A DNA stretch of 64,000 nucleotides. It comes from an uncultured SAR86 cluster bacterium (GTDB taxonomy: Bacteria; Pseudomonadota; Gammaproteobacteria; Magnimaribacterales; AG-339-G14). Below the pieces are notes generated by a model. That model saw nothing but the letters and a program-made list of their open reading frames with translations, did no database searches and was not told where the DNA came from. Positions 53,852-64,000 of the stretch are shown one piece after another; position 1 is the first letter of the stretch; the number at the start of each line of letters is the position of its first letter. Position numbers and translations under genes: made by a program. The stretch covers positions 62,001-126,000 of the forward strand of contig CACOBG010000003.1 of NCBI GenBank assembly GCA_902625415.1. The letters are read 5' to 3'.

Positions 53852-55342
53852 ATGAGTGATGATACTTTATTAATAATTCTTGGCAATCAACTTTTCGAAA
53901 AAAAATATCTTTCACAGGCAAAGACCAAAAATATTTTTATGGCAGAAGACTTTGGACTGTGCACAGAAGAAAAATATCACAAACAAAAAATATTTTTCTT
54001 TTTAAGTGCTATGCGTTGTTTCAAGGATGAAGTATCTGACCTTGGTTACGAAGTTTTTTACAACAAACTTGATGAAAAGAACAAAAATAAGGATTTTCTA
54101 ACCCTCCTAAGCAATTTTTTAGATAAAAATAAATTTAAAACTCTTAAATTTTTTGAAATAGAAGATAAATTCTTTGAAAAAAAAATATTTGATTTTTTAA
54201 AACAAAAAGAAATTGATTTTGAAATCATACAATCTCCCATGTTTCTCTGTTCAAGAGATAAATTTACTAAATTTGCGCAAAGCAAAAAAAATCTCAGGAT
54301 GGTAAGTTTTTATCAGCTGATGCGAAAAGATTTAGATATCTTAGTTTCAGATGGTAAACCAATAGGAGGTAAATGGTCTTACGATGAAGAAAACAGAAAA
54401 AAAATTCCCAAAGATTTAGAACTTCCTAAATTAGAAATGTTTTCAAATAACGCTCATGGAGATAATGTAAAACAAGACGTTCAAAAGTATTTTGATAATC
54501 ATCCTGGAGAGTTAAATTCTTGGCTGCCAGATAATAGAAAAGACGCCAGACAAAGTTTAAAAAAATTTTTAGAACATAGATTTAAGTTTTTTGGCACTTA
54601 TGAAGATGCCATGCAAGAACAACAAAATTTTTTATTTCATAGCATGCTATCGCCTCTTTTGAATGTTGGACTTTTAACGCCCAAGGAAGTTATAGATTCA
54701 GCTCTAACCCATGCTGAATCAAATGATGTTCCCTTGAACTCTCTAGAGGGTTTCGTCAGACAAATTATTGGATGGCGAGAATTTATAAGAGGTGTCTATC
54801 AAGAAAAAAGTGAGATTGAGTTTAAAAGTAACTATTGGGATCATAAAAATAAAATAAATTCAAATTGGTACGATGGCTCTACAGGACTTGACCCTTTGGA
54901 TGATGTAATAAGAATGGTGAATGAGTATGGTTATACTCATCACATCCCCCGATTGATGATACTTTCAAATATTTTTACTCTTTGTGAAATTGACCCTAAA
55001 GATATCTACAGATGGTTTATGGAGATGTTTGTCGACTCTTCTGAATGGGTAATGGTGCCTAATGTCTTTGGCATGGGTACTTTTGCCGATGGAGGGATAA
55101 TGTCCACTAAGCCTTATACATGCGGTTCAAATTATGTCTTAAAAATGAGTAATTATAAAAAAGGACCTTGGTGTGAGGTTTTAGATGGTCTTTATTGGAG
55201 ATTTACGGAAAAACATCGTGATTTCTATGAATCAAACCCTAGATTATCAATTTTGACACGCTCTCTAGATAAGATGAATCCAGAACGAAAGGAAAGAATT
55301 TTTGGTCTCGCTGATGAATTTATCAAAAAAAATTCGCTATGA
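53852..55342 (+). CDS. Cryptochrome/photolyase-related protein (FeS-BCP-like), cluster Cys motif missing
   Basis: 496 aa. [15 protein letters not shown] starts an N-terminal domain of the deoxyribodipyrimidine photolyase-related family. The FAD-binding helical domain has [16 protein letters not shown] and [21 protein letters not shown]. The C-terminus reads [20 protein letters not shown], then [12 protein letters not shown]. In iron-sulfur (6-4) photolyases this spot is SDYCxxC with a further Cys; only two Cys remain here. It probably repairs UV-damaged DNA or senses light. DUF2256 follows with an ATGA overlap. Confidence 0.88.
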   Translation: MSDDTLLIILGNQLFEKKYLSQAKTKNIFMAEDFGLCTEEKYHKQKIFFFLSAMRCFKDEVSDLGYEVFYNKLDEKNKNKDFLTLLSNFLDKNKFKTLKFFEIEDKFFEKKIFDFLKQKEIDFEIIQSPMFLCSRDKFTKFAQSKKNLRMVSFYQLMRKDLDILVSDGKPIGGKWSYDEENRKKIPKDLELPKLEMFSNNAHGDNVKQDVQKYFDNHPGELNSWLPDNRKDARQSLKKFLEHRFKFFGTYEDAMQEQQNFLFHSMLSPLLNVGLLTPKEVIDSALTHAESNDVPLNSLEGFVRQIIGWREFIRGVYQEKSEIEFKSNYWDHKNKINSNWYDGSTGLDPLDDVIRMVNEYGYTHHIPRLMILSNIFTLCEIDPKDIYRWFMEMFVDSSEWVMVPNVFGMGTFADGGIMSTKPYTCGSNYVLKMSNYKKGPWCEVLDGLYWRFTEKHRDFYESNPRLSILTRSLDKMNPERKERIFGLADEFIKKNSL

Positions 55343-55473
55343 AAAACAAAGAGGAAAAAATTTGTAAGGTATGTAGAAAACCTTTTTCATGGCGAAAAAA
55401 ATGGGAAAGAGATTGGGAAAATGTTTTGTACTGTAGTGAACGTTGTAAAAGAAACAAGTCTAAGACATTGTAA
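55339..55473 (+). CDS. DUF2256 domain-containing small zinc-ribbon protein
   Basis: A 44-aa protein: [20 protein letters not shown] begins it, then [20 protein letters not shown]. The four Cys (CKVC and CSERC) match DUF2256, a short family often beside photolyase-family genes. The ATG overlaps the photolyase stop (ATGA), and the 3' end overlaps the convergent quinone-oxidoreductase gene by 14 nt. The function is unknown; a zinc-binding role is likely. Confidence 0.88.
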   Translation: MKNKEEKICKVCRKPFSWRKKWERDWENVLYCSERCKRNKSKTL

Positions 55474-56467
55474 CTGTAACTTTTCCCACTAATTTTCTAT
55501 CTCTTAAATATTCCAGGCCTTCCTTTGAATTTTTTAAAGGAAATTCTTTACAAATATGGGGTTTGAGTTTTCCCGATTCGGCTAATTCCATAATGATTTC
55601 ATTATTCTCTCTTCCTTTTTCAGGATCTCTTCTACCAAATTCACCTGCCCTTACGCCAATAACTGAAAATCCTTTAATGAGAGGATAATTGACTGGAACT
55701 GTTGGAATTCTGCCACTAGTAAAACCAATTATTAATAACCTGCCTCCCCAATTTATACATCGAATAGATTCATCAAATACATCGCCACCGACTGGGTCGT
55801 AAATTACATCTGCACCTTTTCCATTCGTTAGATTTTTTACCTCTTCTCTGAAAGAAACAGAACCCTCTAATCCTGTATTGATGATTTCATCTGCGCCCCA
55901 AGTTTTTACAACTTTTAATTTTTCATCCGAAGTACCGCTTGCAATTACTTTTGCGCCATAAAGTTTGCCCATTTGCACCGCAGCCATTCCTACGCCGCCT
56001 GAAGCACCATGAACAAGAAGTGTCTCGTCCTGCTTTAATTCGCCTCTTCTGATCAAGCCAACATAAGCAGTCAAATAAGCTGTTTTAAAAGAGGCTGCTT
56101 CAGAAAAGTTTAATGATTTAGGTTTCAAAGAGACCAATCCTTCTGGGAGAATGATTGATTCGGCAATTGCACCATGTCCCCAACCGCCAAACATAACTTC
56201 ATCACCTTCTTTTAAAGAAGAAACTCCAGGTCCAACCTTTTCAACTATTCCTGCTCCTTCCATACCAAGAGCAAATGGAAGATTAGGTCTATTTTGATAT
56301 TTACCCTGAGTCATGAGTAAATCAGGGAAATTAAGTGAAGCGGCCTTAATTTTAATTTTGACCGAATTATCCTGAAAGGAATCTAATTTGAGTTCTCCTA
56401 AATTTGTCTTAGACAAATCTTCGGAGAGCTCAGAGCAGACTAATCCATACGTTGTATGATCAGTCAT
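55460..56467 (-). CDS. NADPH:quinone oxidoreductase family protein (MDR superfamily)
   Basis: Zinc-free medium-chain reductase, 335 aa. The N-terminal GroES-like domain has [17 protein letters not shown] and [22 protein letters not shown]. The Rossmann motif is [20 protein letters not shown], and [18 protein letters not shown] follows. The typical zinc ligands are lacking. It probably reduces quinones or enones with NADPH. It starts 6 nt downstream of the acyl-CoA dehydrogenase, so both form an operon. Confidence 0.92.
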   Translation of the reverse strand: MTDHTTYGLVCSELSEDLSKTNLGELKLDSFQDNSVKIKIKAASLNFPDLLMTQGKYQNRPNLPFALGMEGAGIVEKVGPGVSSLKEGDEVMFGGWGHGAIAESIILPEGLVSLKPKSLNFSEAASFKTAYLTAYVGLIRRGELKQDETLLVHGASGGVGMAAVQMGKLYGAKVIASGTSDEKLKVVKTWGADEIINTGLEGSVSFREEVKNLTNGKGADVIYDPVGGDVFDESIRCINWGGRLLIIGFTSGRIPTVPVNYPLIKGFSVIGVRAGEFGRRDPEKGRENNEIIMELAESGKLKPHICKEFPLKNSKEGLEYLRDRKLVGKVTVTMS

Positions 56468-56473
56468 TAAAGA

Positions 56474-57730
56474 TTAGCTTGGTCTGCCGATATATTCTTC
56501 TGCTTTTGCTTCTTCAGCTTGATGTTTACCAAGTTCCAATCTCGCAACTGTTCTTCTGTGAACTTCATCAGGCCCATCAGCTAAACGAAGAGTTCTCATT
56601 CCAGCATAAAGCCTTGCAAGAGGAGTATCTTGAGAAACTCCTGCGCCACCATGAATTTGAATCGCTTTATCAATTACACGAAGTGCCATATTAGGAACAG
56701 CAACTTTGATTTGTGCAATTTCACTTTTAGCAATTTTGTTACCAACTGTATCCATCATATAGGCAGCTTTTAAAGTAAGAAGCCTGCACATATCAATTTC
56801 TATTCTGCAATCAGCAATGACGTCATAGTTTCCACCCAATTCGGAAAGCGTTTTTCCAAACGCCGTTCTATTTAGAGATCTTTTACATAACAAGTCTAAA
56901 GCTCTTTCGGCAGCTCCAATTGTTCTCATACAGTGATGGATTCTTCCTGGGCCTAAACGACCTTGGGCTATTTCAAAACCTCTGCCTTCTCCTAAAAGAA
57001 GATTTTCTTTAGGTACTTCAACATCTGTAAATTTCATATGAGCATGTCCGTGAGGAGCATCGTCGTTTCCAAACACAGTCATCATTCTTAAAACTTCCAC
57101 TCCAGGAGTATCCATTGGGACAAGAATCTGAGATTGTCTTTGGTGTTTAGGGTTATCAGGATTTGTTACTCCCATGAATATAATGATTTTACAACGAGGA
57201 TCGCCAGCGCCAGAAGTCCACCATTTCTCACCATTGATGACATATCTATCCCCCTTATCCTCAATTCTGCTACCGATATTTGTTGCATCCGATGAAGCAA
57301 CATTCGGTTCAGTCATCCCAAAAGCTGATCTGATTTCACCATCAAGCAGAGGCTTTAACCATTGTTCTTGTTGCTCAGGGTTTCCATATTTATCTATTAC
57401 TTCCATATTTCCAGTGTCTGGTGCTGAACAATTGAATACTTCTGATGCGATTCCACATCTTCCCATTTGCTCAGACAAAGGAGCATATTCTAAGTTTGTC
57501 AGTCCAGGTCCCCATTGAGAGTCAGGCAAAAATAAGTTCCACAAGCCTTCAGCCTTTGCTTTTGCTTTAAGCTCATCTAATACTGGAGGAACTTGCCAGG
57601 GGTTTCCTTGATTTCTAAATTCTGCCATTTGATCCGCGTACACTTTTTCACCTTCATAAACGTGATCGTCCATAAACTTTGTTACGCGTTCTAATAAATC
57701 TTTTACTTTATCCGTATGTTGAAATTCCAT
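56474..57730 (-). CDS. Acyl-CoA dehydrogenase (ACAD10/11-like)
   Basis: FAD enzyme (418 aa) that desaturates acyl-CoA. The middle domain has [20 protein letters not shown] and [14 protein letters not shown]. The C-terminal helical domain has [13 protein letters not shown] and [20 protein letters not shown]. The motif [20 protein letters not shown] resembles ACAD10/11, so an unusual acyl substrate is possible. A 21-bp dyad lies between this gene and the divergent VOC gene. It is the first gene before the quinone reductase. Confidence 0.92.
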   Translation of the reverse strand: MEFQHTDKVKDLLERVTKFMDDHVYEGEKVYADQMAEFRNQGNPWQVPPVLDELKAKAKAEGLWNLFLPDSQWGPGLTNLEYAPLSEQMGRCGIASEVFNCSAPDTGNMEVIDKYGNPEQQEQWLKPLLDGEIRSAFGMTEPNVASSDATNIGSRIEDKGDRYVINGEKWWTSGAGDPRCKIIIFMGVTNPDNPKHQRQSQILVPMDTPGVEVLRMMTVFGNDDAPHGHAHMKFTDVEVPKENLLLGEGRGFEIAQGRLGPGRIHHCMRTIGAAERALDLLCKRSLNRTAFGKTLSELGGNYDVIADCRIEIDMCRLLTLKAAYMMDTVGNKIAKSEIAQIKVAVPNMALRVIDKAIQIHGGAGVSQDTPLARLYAGMRTLRLADGPDEVHRRTVARLELGKHQAEEAKAEEYIGRPS

Positions 57731-57779
57731 ATATATCCTCTTGATTTAAGAAAAAAAATATTAACAAGTTTTTAAAAAA

Positions 57780-57800
57780 TTTGACACCCTATATGTCAAA
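57780..57800. promoter_or_regulatory. Operator-like dyad between acyl-CoA dehydrogenase and VOC genes
   Basis: TTTGACA (57780-57786) and TGTCAAA (57794-57800) are perfect 7-bp inverted arms around CCCTATA. The site is 50 nt before the dehydrogenase start (minus) and 15 nt before the VOC start (plus). The size and symmetry suit a dimeric TetR-like repressor. It also contains TTGACA, so it may overlap a -35 box. Confidence 0.55.
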
Positions 57801-57814
57801 ATAATACATCTCAT

Positions 57815-58654
57815 ATGATTAAATCCATCGATCACATATTAGTTGCTGTAGAAGATTTAGATAAAGCTGTAGAAGACTATTCACTTGTTTTTGGCTTTGG
57901 TCCTACTTGGCAAGGAAATCATCCATCTCTGGGAACTAAAAACGCCCTATTTCCCCTAGACAATCTGTATTTTGAATTGATTGCTGTAAATGATGACGGG
58001 CTCCTTGCAGAAACTGTTAAAGAACATTTAGAAAAAAATGGAGAGAGTGTTTTTGGCTTAGCCTTGGAGACAGATGATATTGAAAAAGCCAAAAATGAAC
58101 TTTCGGCAAGCTTTGATACAGATTTAGAAATATCAGATGGAAAAGGTGTAAATAATATTTCAAATGAGGAAAGACATTGGAGAAACATTTTTATCCCTAG
58201 AAAGTTTTCAAGAGGAATATTTACTCTTTTCATTCAACACACAAAAGGCAACCTTCCAAAAAACGAAATATCTGACGAATCATCTATTTCAAGAATGGAT
58301 CATGTAGTTATTAATTCAAACGATCCTGATGGTTTGGTCGATCTTTATAAGGAGAAGTATGGAATTAGGCTCGCTTTAGACCAATTTGTAGAAAAATGGG
58401 GAGGTCGAATGCTCTTTTTTAGGACCAACCACACTACTATTGAAGCTATTGGAATTAAAAAAGATGGACCGCCAGAGGATTCACTGTGGGGCCTAGCCTG
58501 GACAACAAAAAATATAAAAAAAACGCACAAGAGATTGCTTGATGCGGGTATAAATATTACTGATATTAAAGATGGTAGAAAACCTAATACTCTTGTTGCA
58601 ACAATCAAATCTCACTGTTCGAATGTTCCAACTTTACTGATTGAGCATCTTTAG
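57815..58654 (+). CDS. VOC-family protein with glyoxalase-like domains
   Basis: 279 aa made of two vicinal-oxygen-chelate modules. The first opens IKSIDHILVAVEDLDKAVEDY (21 residues shortened here: HILVAVEDLDKAVEDY) and resembles the Glyoxalase_3-like domain, with LYFELIAVNDDG ending its metal side. The second opens ISRMDHVVINSNDPDGLVDL and has TIEAIGIKKDG. Possible metal ligands are His8, Glu and His/Glu of the second module. It could be a lyase, epimerase or dioxygenase. It is divergent from the acyl-CoA dehydrogenase with a shared dyad. Confidence 0.82.
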   Translation: MIKSIDHILVAVEDLDKAVEDYSLVFGFGPTWQGNHPSLGTKNALFPLDNLYFELIAVNDDGLLAETVKEHLEKNGESVFGLALETDDIEKAKNELSASFDTDLEISDGKGVNNISNEERHWRNIFIPRKFSRGIFTLFIQHTKGNLPKNEISDESSISRMDHVVINSNDPDGLVDLYKEKYGIRLALDQFVEKWGGRMLFFRTNHTTIEAIGIKKDGPPEDSLWGLAWTTKNIKKTHKRLLDAGINITDIKDGRKPNTLVATIKSHCSNVPTLLIEHL

Positions 58655-58666
58655 TTGCTAATTTTT

Positions 58667-58751
58667 TGGTGCGGATAGAGGGAGTCGAACCCCCACACCT
58701 TTCGGCACTAGAACCTAAATCTAGCGTGTCTACCAGTTCCACCATATCCGC
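58667..58751 (-). tRNA. tRNA-Leu (anticodon UAG), CCA encoded
   Basis: Long variable-arm tRNA on the minus strand: acceptor GCGGATA/TATCCGC, anticodon stem CTAGA/TCTAG around TTTAGGT (anticodon TAG), variable arm TGCCGAAAGGTG and T-arm GGGGGTTCGACTCCC. Discriminator A and an encoded CCA (58669-58667) follow. Its promoter lies in the coiled-coil gene upstream. Confidence 0.95.
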
Positions 58752-58760
58752 GTGAAAATA

Positions 58761-58788
58761 AGTATATTGATTAGTTTTCTATTGGCAA
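58761..58788 (-). promoter_or_regulatory. Promoter of tRNA-Leu
   Basis: On the minus strand TTGCCA (58788-58783) and TATACT (58766-58761) are separated by 16 nt. The -10 box ends 9 nt before the tRNA 5' end. Most of the element lies in the last codons of the upstream coiled-coil gene. Confidence 0.6.
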
Positions 58789-59403
58789 GGAATTACTTTC
58801 TGAGTTCTCCTTATTGGAAATAGATCTTGAAAGCTCATCTTTTAATTTGAGGATAGATTGATTGGTTTGCCTTCTAAAAGAATCCATAGAGTTCACCGCC
58901 TCCTCTAAATCTTTTATACGCAGCTCATAATCAGGAGTGCTCAAAGAGGATGTATCTATTTTAGCGACTCTGGTTTTTATATCGGAAATAGACTTTGAAA
59001 ATTCTTTTGAAATCAATCTTATTTCTTGAGATTGAGTGAAAATTTCTTTAATAGAGCTATCAATTGAATTGAGCTGATCTTCAAGAGTAGCAATTCTTTG
59101 TTTATTTCTTTTATTACTTAAATCCCATAACTTCCTTATCTCTCTATTAACTTCCTTAAGGTCATCTGAAAGAGTTTCAACAGTAACTTCTGACGACTGA
59201 ACAGATTGTTGAACTTGTTGTTCCAAATCAATCAATCTGGAATTCATGTTTATGAGATTTTCTTGCTGAGATGAAGTTCTAAATAACATAAAGGAAATCA
59301 ATATGATGAAAACCAAAAGAAAGACTCCATATGATATTACTGAGCTTGGCGGTACCTGACTGGAAGGAAATATTCTTCTAGTAGAGATTGGATTTTTTTT
59401 CAT
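58771..59403 (-). CDS. Membrane-anchored coiled-coil protein
   Basis: 210 aa. A short cytosolic N-terminus (KKNPISTRRIFPSS) precedes one transmembrane helix (VISYGVFLLVFIILISFMLF) and then about 130 residues of heptad-rich coiled coil (LIDLEQQVQQSVQSSE, then SDDLKEVNREIRKLWDLSNK). The KLWDLSNKRNK segment recalls a conserved gammaproteobacterial family of unknown function. It may be a structural or cell-division scaffold, but this is speculation. tRNA-Leu follows 19 nt downstream. Confidence 0.75.
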   Translation of the reverse strand: MKKNPISTRRIFPSSQVPPSSVISYGVFLLVFIILISFMLFRTSSQQENLINMNSRLIDLEQQVQQSVQSSEVTVETLSDDLKEVNREIRKLWDLSNKRNKQRIATLEDQLNSIDSSIKEIFTQSQEIRLISKEFSKSISDIKTRVAKIDTSSLSTPDYELRIKDLEEAVNSMDSFRRQTNQSILKLKDELSRSISNKENSESNSLPIEN

Positions 59404-59476
59404 TTACTTTAGATTGGTTATTTTGTTTATTTTAATTCATGGTTAGAATAGAAAGCTATTATTTAAAGGAGAACAA

Positions 59477-60589
59477 ATGAATTTTAATTTTTCTGAAGAT
59501 CAATTGTTGATGAAAGAAGAGGTGAAAAAACTTCTTGATAAAGAGAATTCTGTAAAAAGAAATAGAAATGTTTTAGAGGGAGAAGAAAAGTTTGATAAAG
59601 AACTTTGGAACCAGCTAGTTCAAATGGGCTTAACGGCTACTACCATTCCTGAAGAATATGGTGGAATAGGTATGGGCTTTTTAGAATTGTGTGTCATTGC
59701 TGAAGAACTTGGTAGAGGAATAGCTCCAGTTCCCTTCTCTTCAAGTGTTTATCTTGCTACTACAGCAATTCTAAATTCCTCAAATGAAGATATTAAAAAG
59801 GAATTTCTCCCAAAATTAGCTAGCGGCGAAATTATAGGTACTTTTGCGCATTCAGAAAAAACAACATTTCCTAGCGAGTCTGGAATAAGTGTTGCTGCTA
59901 AATCTGGAAAAATCACTGGAAAAAAAGTTGCTGTGCCTGATGGAGATATAGCAAATTTTGCTCTGGTATCCGCAACTTCAGGTAAAAATAAAATTGGCCT
60001 TTATCTAGTTGATTTATCTGCCGATGGGGTGGAAATTGATTCTTTAGAGACTTTTGATCCTTCTAGATCTCATGCTGATATATCTTTTAAAAATACACCT
60101 GCTCAAGAGCTAAGCGCAGATGCTTGGGAAGACATAGAAAAACTTCTAGATCAATCTGCGGTTTTATTTGCTTTTGAACAAGTAGGTGGTGCTGAAGCTG
60201 CAATGAATCAAGCTAAAGATTATGCTATGGGTAGATATGCCTTCGGAAGAGCTATTGCTTCCTTTCAAGCTATCAAACACAAAGTAGCTGACATGTATAT
60301 TTCACTTCAATTGGCTCGTTCCAATTGTTATTACGGTGCCTGGGCTTTGAGTAATGATGCCCCTGAACTTCCAACTGCTGCAGCTACTGCCCGAGTAAGT
60401 GCTACAAAAGCATTTTATGAATGCTCAAAAGAAAATATTCAAACTCATGGAGGAATGGGCGCTACTTGGGAATTTGATTGTCATCTTTTCTACAGAAGAG
60501 CAAGATTGCTTTCCAGCAACATAGGCAGTCAAGGAATATGGAAAGATAAATTAATTACATCACTAGAAAAAAGTAATTCACCAACATAA
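59477..60589 (+). CDS. Acyl-CoA dehydrogenase, small partner-type subunit
   Basis: 370 aa with the acyl-CoA dehydrogenase fold. TATTIPEEYGGIGMGFLELC and YAMGRYAFGRAIASFQAIKH are present. The middle domain is short, and the end motif THGGMGATWEFDCHLFYRRA is the form seen in one half of heteromeric bacterial dehydrogenases (as in mycobacterial alpha2beta2 pairs). A strong ribosome site (AAGGAG) precedes the ATG. The second dehydrogenase follows 24 nt downstream. Confidence 0.88.
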   Translation: MNFNFSEDQLLMKEEVKKLLDKENSVKRNRNVLEGEEKFDKELWNQLVQMGLTATTIPEEYGGIGMGFLELCVIAEELGRGIAPVPFSSSVYLATTAILNSSNEDIKKEFLPKLASGEIIGTFAHSEKTTFPSESGISVAAKSGKITGKKVAVPDGDIANFALVSATSGKNKIGLYLVDLSADGVEIDSLETFDPSRSHADISFKNTPAQELSADAWEDIEKLLDQSAVLFAFEQVGGAEAAMNQAKDYAMGRYAFGRAIASFQAIKHKVADMYISLQLARSNCYYGAWALSNDAPELPTAAATARVSATKAFYECSKENIQTHGGMGATWEFDCHLFYRRARLLSSNIGSQGIWKDKLITSLEKSNSPT

Positions 60590-60613
60590 AATTATACAAA
60601 TCGGAGGATAAAC

Positions 60614-61854
60614 ATGGATTTTAATGATACTAAAGACGAAGCAAAATTTAGAGATGAGGTAAATTCTTGGTTATCTGCTAATGCAGATAAAAAAGAACAT
60701 GCCAAAGACATTTACCGTCCTGCAGAAATGAGTGGTGAGGGCGAATCTGGAGAATCAAGCGCGCTTAAAGATGCTAAAGCTTGGCAAGCAAAAAAATACG
60801 ATGCTGGCTGGGCATGTCTTCATTGGCCTAAAGATTATGGTGGACGTGATGCGACTCCAATGGAAAGAGTAATTTGGGGACAAGAAGAATCCAAATTTAA
60901 AGTGCCAGGTGGTTTTTTTGAGATTGGCCAAGGCATGGCAGGTCCAGTATTAATGCTTTATGCAACAGAAGAACAGAAAAAAAGATATCTCCCTCCAATG
61001 GCTAAAGGTGAGGAAATTTGGTGTCAGTTATTTAGTGAGCCTGGAGCTGGTTCTGATTTAGCGGGTATTAAAACTAAAGCTGAACTAGATGGTGATACTT
61101 GGACTATTAATGGTCAAAAAGTATGGACTTCAGGAGCCCACTACAGTGATTATGGAATCATTGTCACTAGAAGTGATTTCTCAGCTCCTAAACATAAAGG
61201 CCTTACCTACTTCTTTCTGGATATGAAGTCTCCCGGAGTTGAAGTTAGACCAATCAAACAAATCACAGGTGGAGCAAACTTTAATGAAGTTTATTTTACC
61301 GATGTAAAAATTCCTGATTCACAACGTCTTGGTGAAATTGGAGACGGATGGAAGGTTTCTTTAACTACTCTTATGAATGAGAGACTCGCTGTCGGTGATG
61401 CATCTGGAGTAGATTTCCAAGAAATTTTTGAACTTGCTAAAGATCAAGATTTCAATGGTGATTCTGCCATTTCAAATGGTGCTGTTAGAGAAAAACTTGC
61501 TGATTGGTATTGTGAGCAATCCGGCTTGAAGTACACAAAAATGAGAAACATCTCAGCTTTATCGCAAGGAAGTACTCCTGGTCCTGAAGCTTCTATAACT
61601 AAGATAGTTAGTGCAAACAAACTTCAAGATATTGCAAACTATGGCATGGATCTAATGGATAATGCCTCCATTGCAAGAGATGAAGAAACTGCAATTTTTC
61701 AAGGAAGCTTACTTGGAGCTCCTCTTATAAGAATTGCTGGTGGAACTGACGAAGTACTTAAGAATATTATTGCTGAGCAAGTCCTTGGAATGCCGCAAGA
61801 TATTAGGGTAGATAAAAACGTTCCGTTTAACGAAATACCTACAGGTTCAAAGAA

Positions 61855-61858
<4 letters not shown>
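60614..61858 (+). CDS. Acyl-CoA dehydrogenase, partner of preceding gene
   Basis: 414 aa. CQLFSEPGAGSDLAGIKTKA and INGQKVWTSGAHYSDYGIIV are the middle-domain FAD/substrate motifs. LRKL-like C-terminal motifs are replaced by IRIAGGTDEVLKNIIAEQVL, common in bacterial FadE proteins of sterol- and branched-lipid pathways. GGAGGA precedes the ATG. It likely forms a heteromer with the upstream protein; the substrate is unknown. Its TAG shares CTAG with the convergent lytic transglycosylase stop. Confidence 0.92.

Positions 61859-64000
<2,142 letters not shown>

Noticed and set aside
57781..57786. TTGACA as a plain -35 box of the VOC gene
   Set aside because: A proper -10 at 16-18 nt is not convincing and the hexamer is half of a perfect dyad, so an operator reading was preferred. 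Both could be true.

Overview
The window looks like a chromosomal segment of a streamlined, AT-rich marine gammaproteobacterium, most likely of the SAR86 type. That placement is inferred from gene content and not from an rRNA gene. The evidence is: gammaproteobacterial gene orders (purM-purN-DUF3108 facing DUF2066-CDP-alcohol transferase-Hda), a FabY-type ketoacyl synthase, tRNA genes with encoded CCA ends, very low GC, almost no intergenic space, and many acyl-CoA enzymes. No transposon, prophage, CRISPR array or rRNA operon was seen.

Layout. 1-10.6 kb: a truncated SDR, tRNA-Pro, folD, an acyl-CoA ligase divergent from fabY, a second SDR, a maf-folE pair, a DUF4389-gpsA-patatin block, and an SLC13 transporter. 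10.6-10.86 kb: a 240-base gene-free stretch holding a GC-richer, highly structured RNA candidate that ends in a strong intrinsic terminator. 10.86-20.3 kb: SDR, tRNA-Asp, a secreted PHP phosphoesterase and tRNA-Val. These are followed by a biotin-dependent acyl-CoA carboxylase (beta plus alpha) convergent with an enoyl-CoA hydratase, an AtuA-family protein and an EamA transporter, which resembles a branched-chain or isoprenoid acyl-CoA catabolic module. 20.3-29.2 kb: xseA, an M23 lipoprotein, a TlpA-like lipoprotein, sppA, an Hda homologue without a P-loop, a CDP-alcohol transferase, DUF2066, purM, purN and DUF3108. 29.2-36.2 kb: a long minus-strand run of dcd, recR, dnaX, recX, a class C serine hydrolase, a lipoprotein, nadC and nadA. 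36.2-44.3 kb: yqgE, a DsbD/ScsB-like protein, HNH, pyrB, umuDC under a perfect LexA box, coq7, a small membrane protein, and tRNA-Val fused head-on to the stop codon of a periplasmic MsrA-Trx-MsrB gene. 44.3-52.5 kb: a large lipoprotein metalloprotease facing a small anchored protein, a Baeyer-Villiger-type monooxygenase, and a tightly overlapping five-gene unit (beta-helix protein, diheme cytochrome c, two tiny membrane proteins, rhodanese). 52.5-64 kb: hydratase, thioesterase, photolyase-family protein with DUF2256, quinone oxidoreductase, three acyl-CoA dehydrogenases, a VOC protein, tRNA-Leu, a coiled-coil membrane protein, a lytic transglycosylase and a truncated ligA.

How the genes work together. 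Lipid and acyl-CoA metabolism dominates (ligase, FabY, SDRs, carboxylase, hydratases, dehydrogenases, thioesterase, VOC). Housekeeping covers folate, purine, pyrimidine and NAD synthesis and replication/repair. Stress functions include pol V, photolyase, MsrAB and DsbD. The most notable leads are the structured RNA with near-perfect complementarity to the 16S tail, the beta-helix/diheme cytochrome operon of unknown function, an msrAB stop codon inside a tRNA, an A10 slippage site in dnaX, and five convergent gene pairs that share a palindromic 4-bp double stop.
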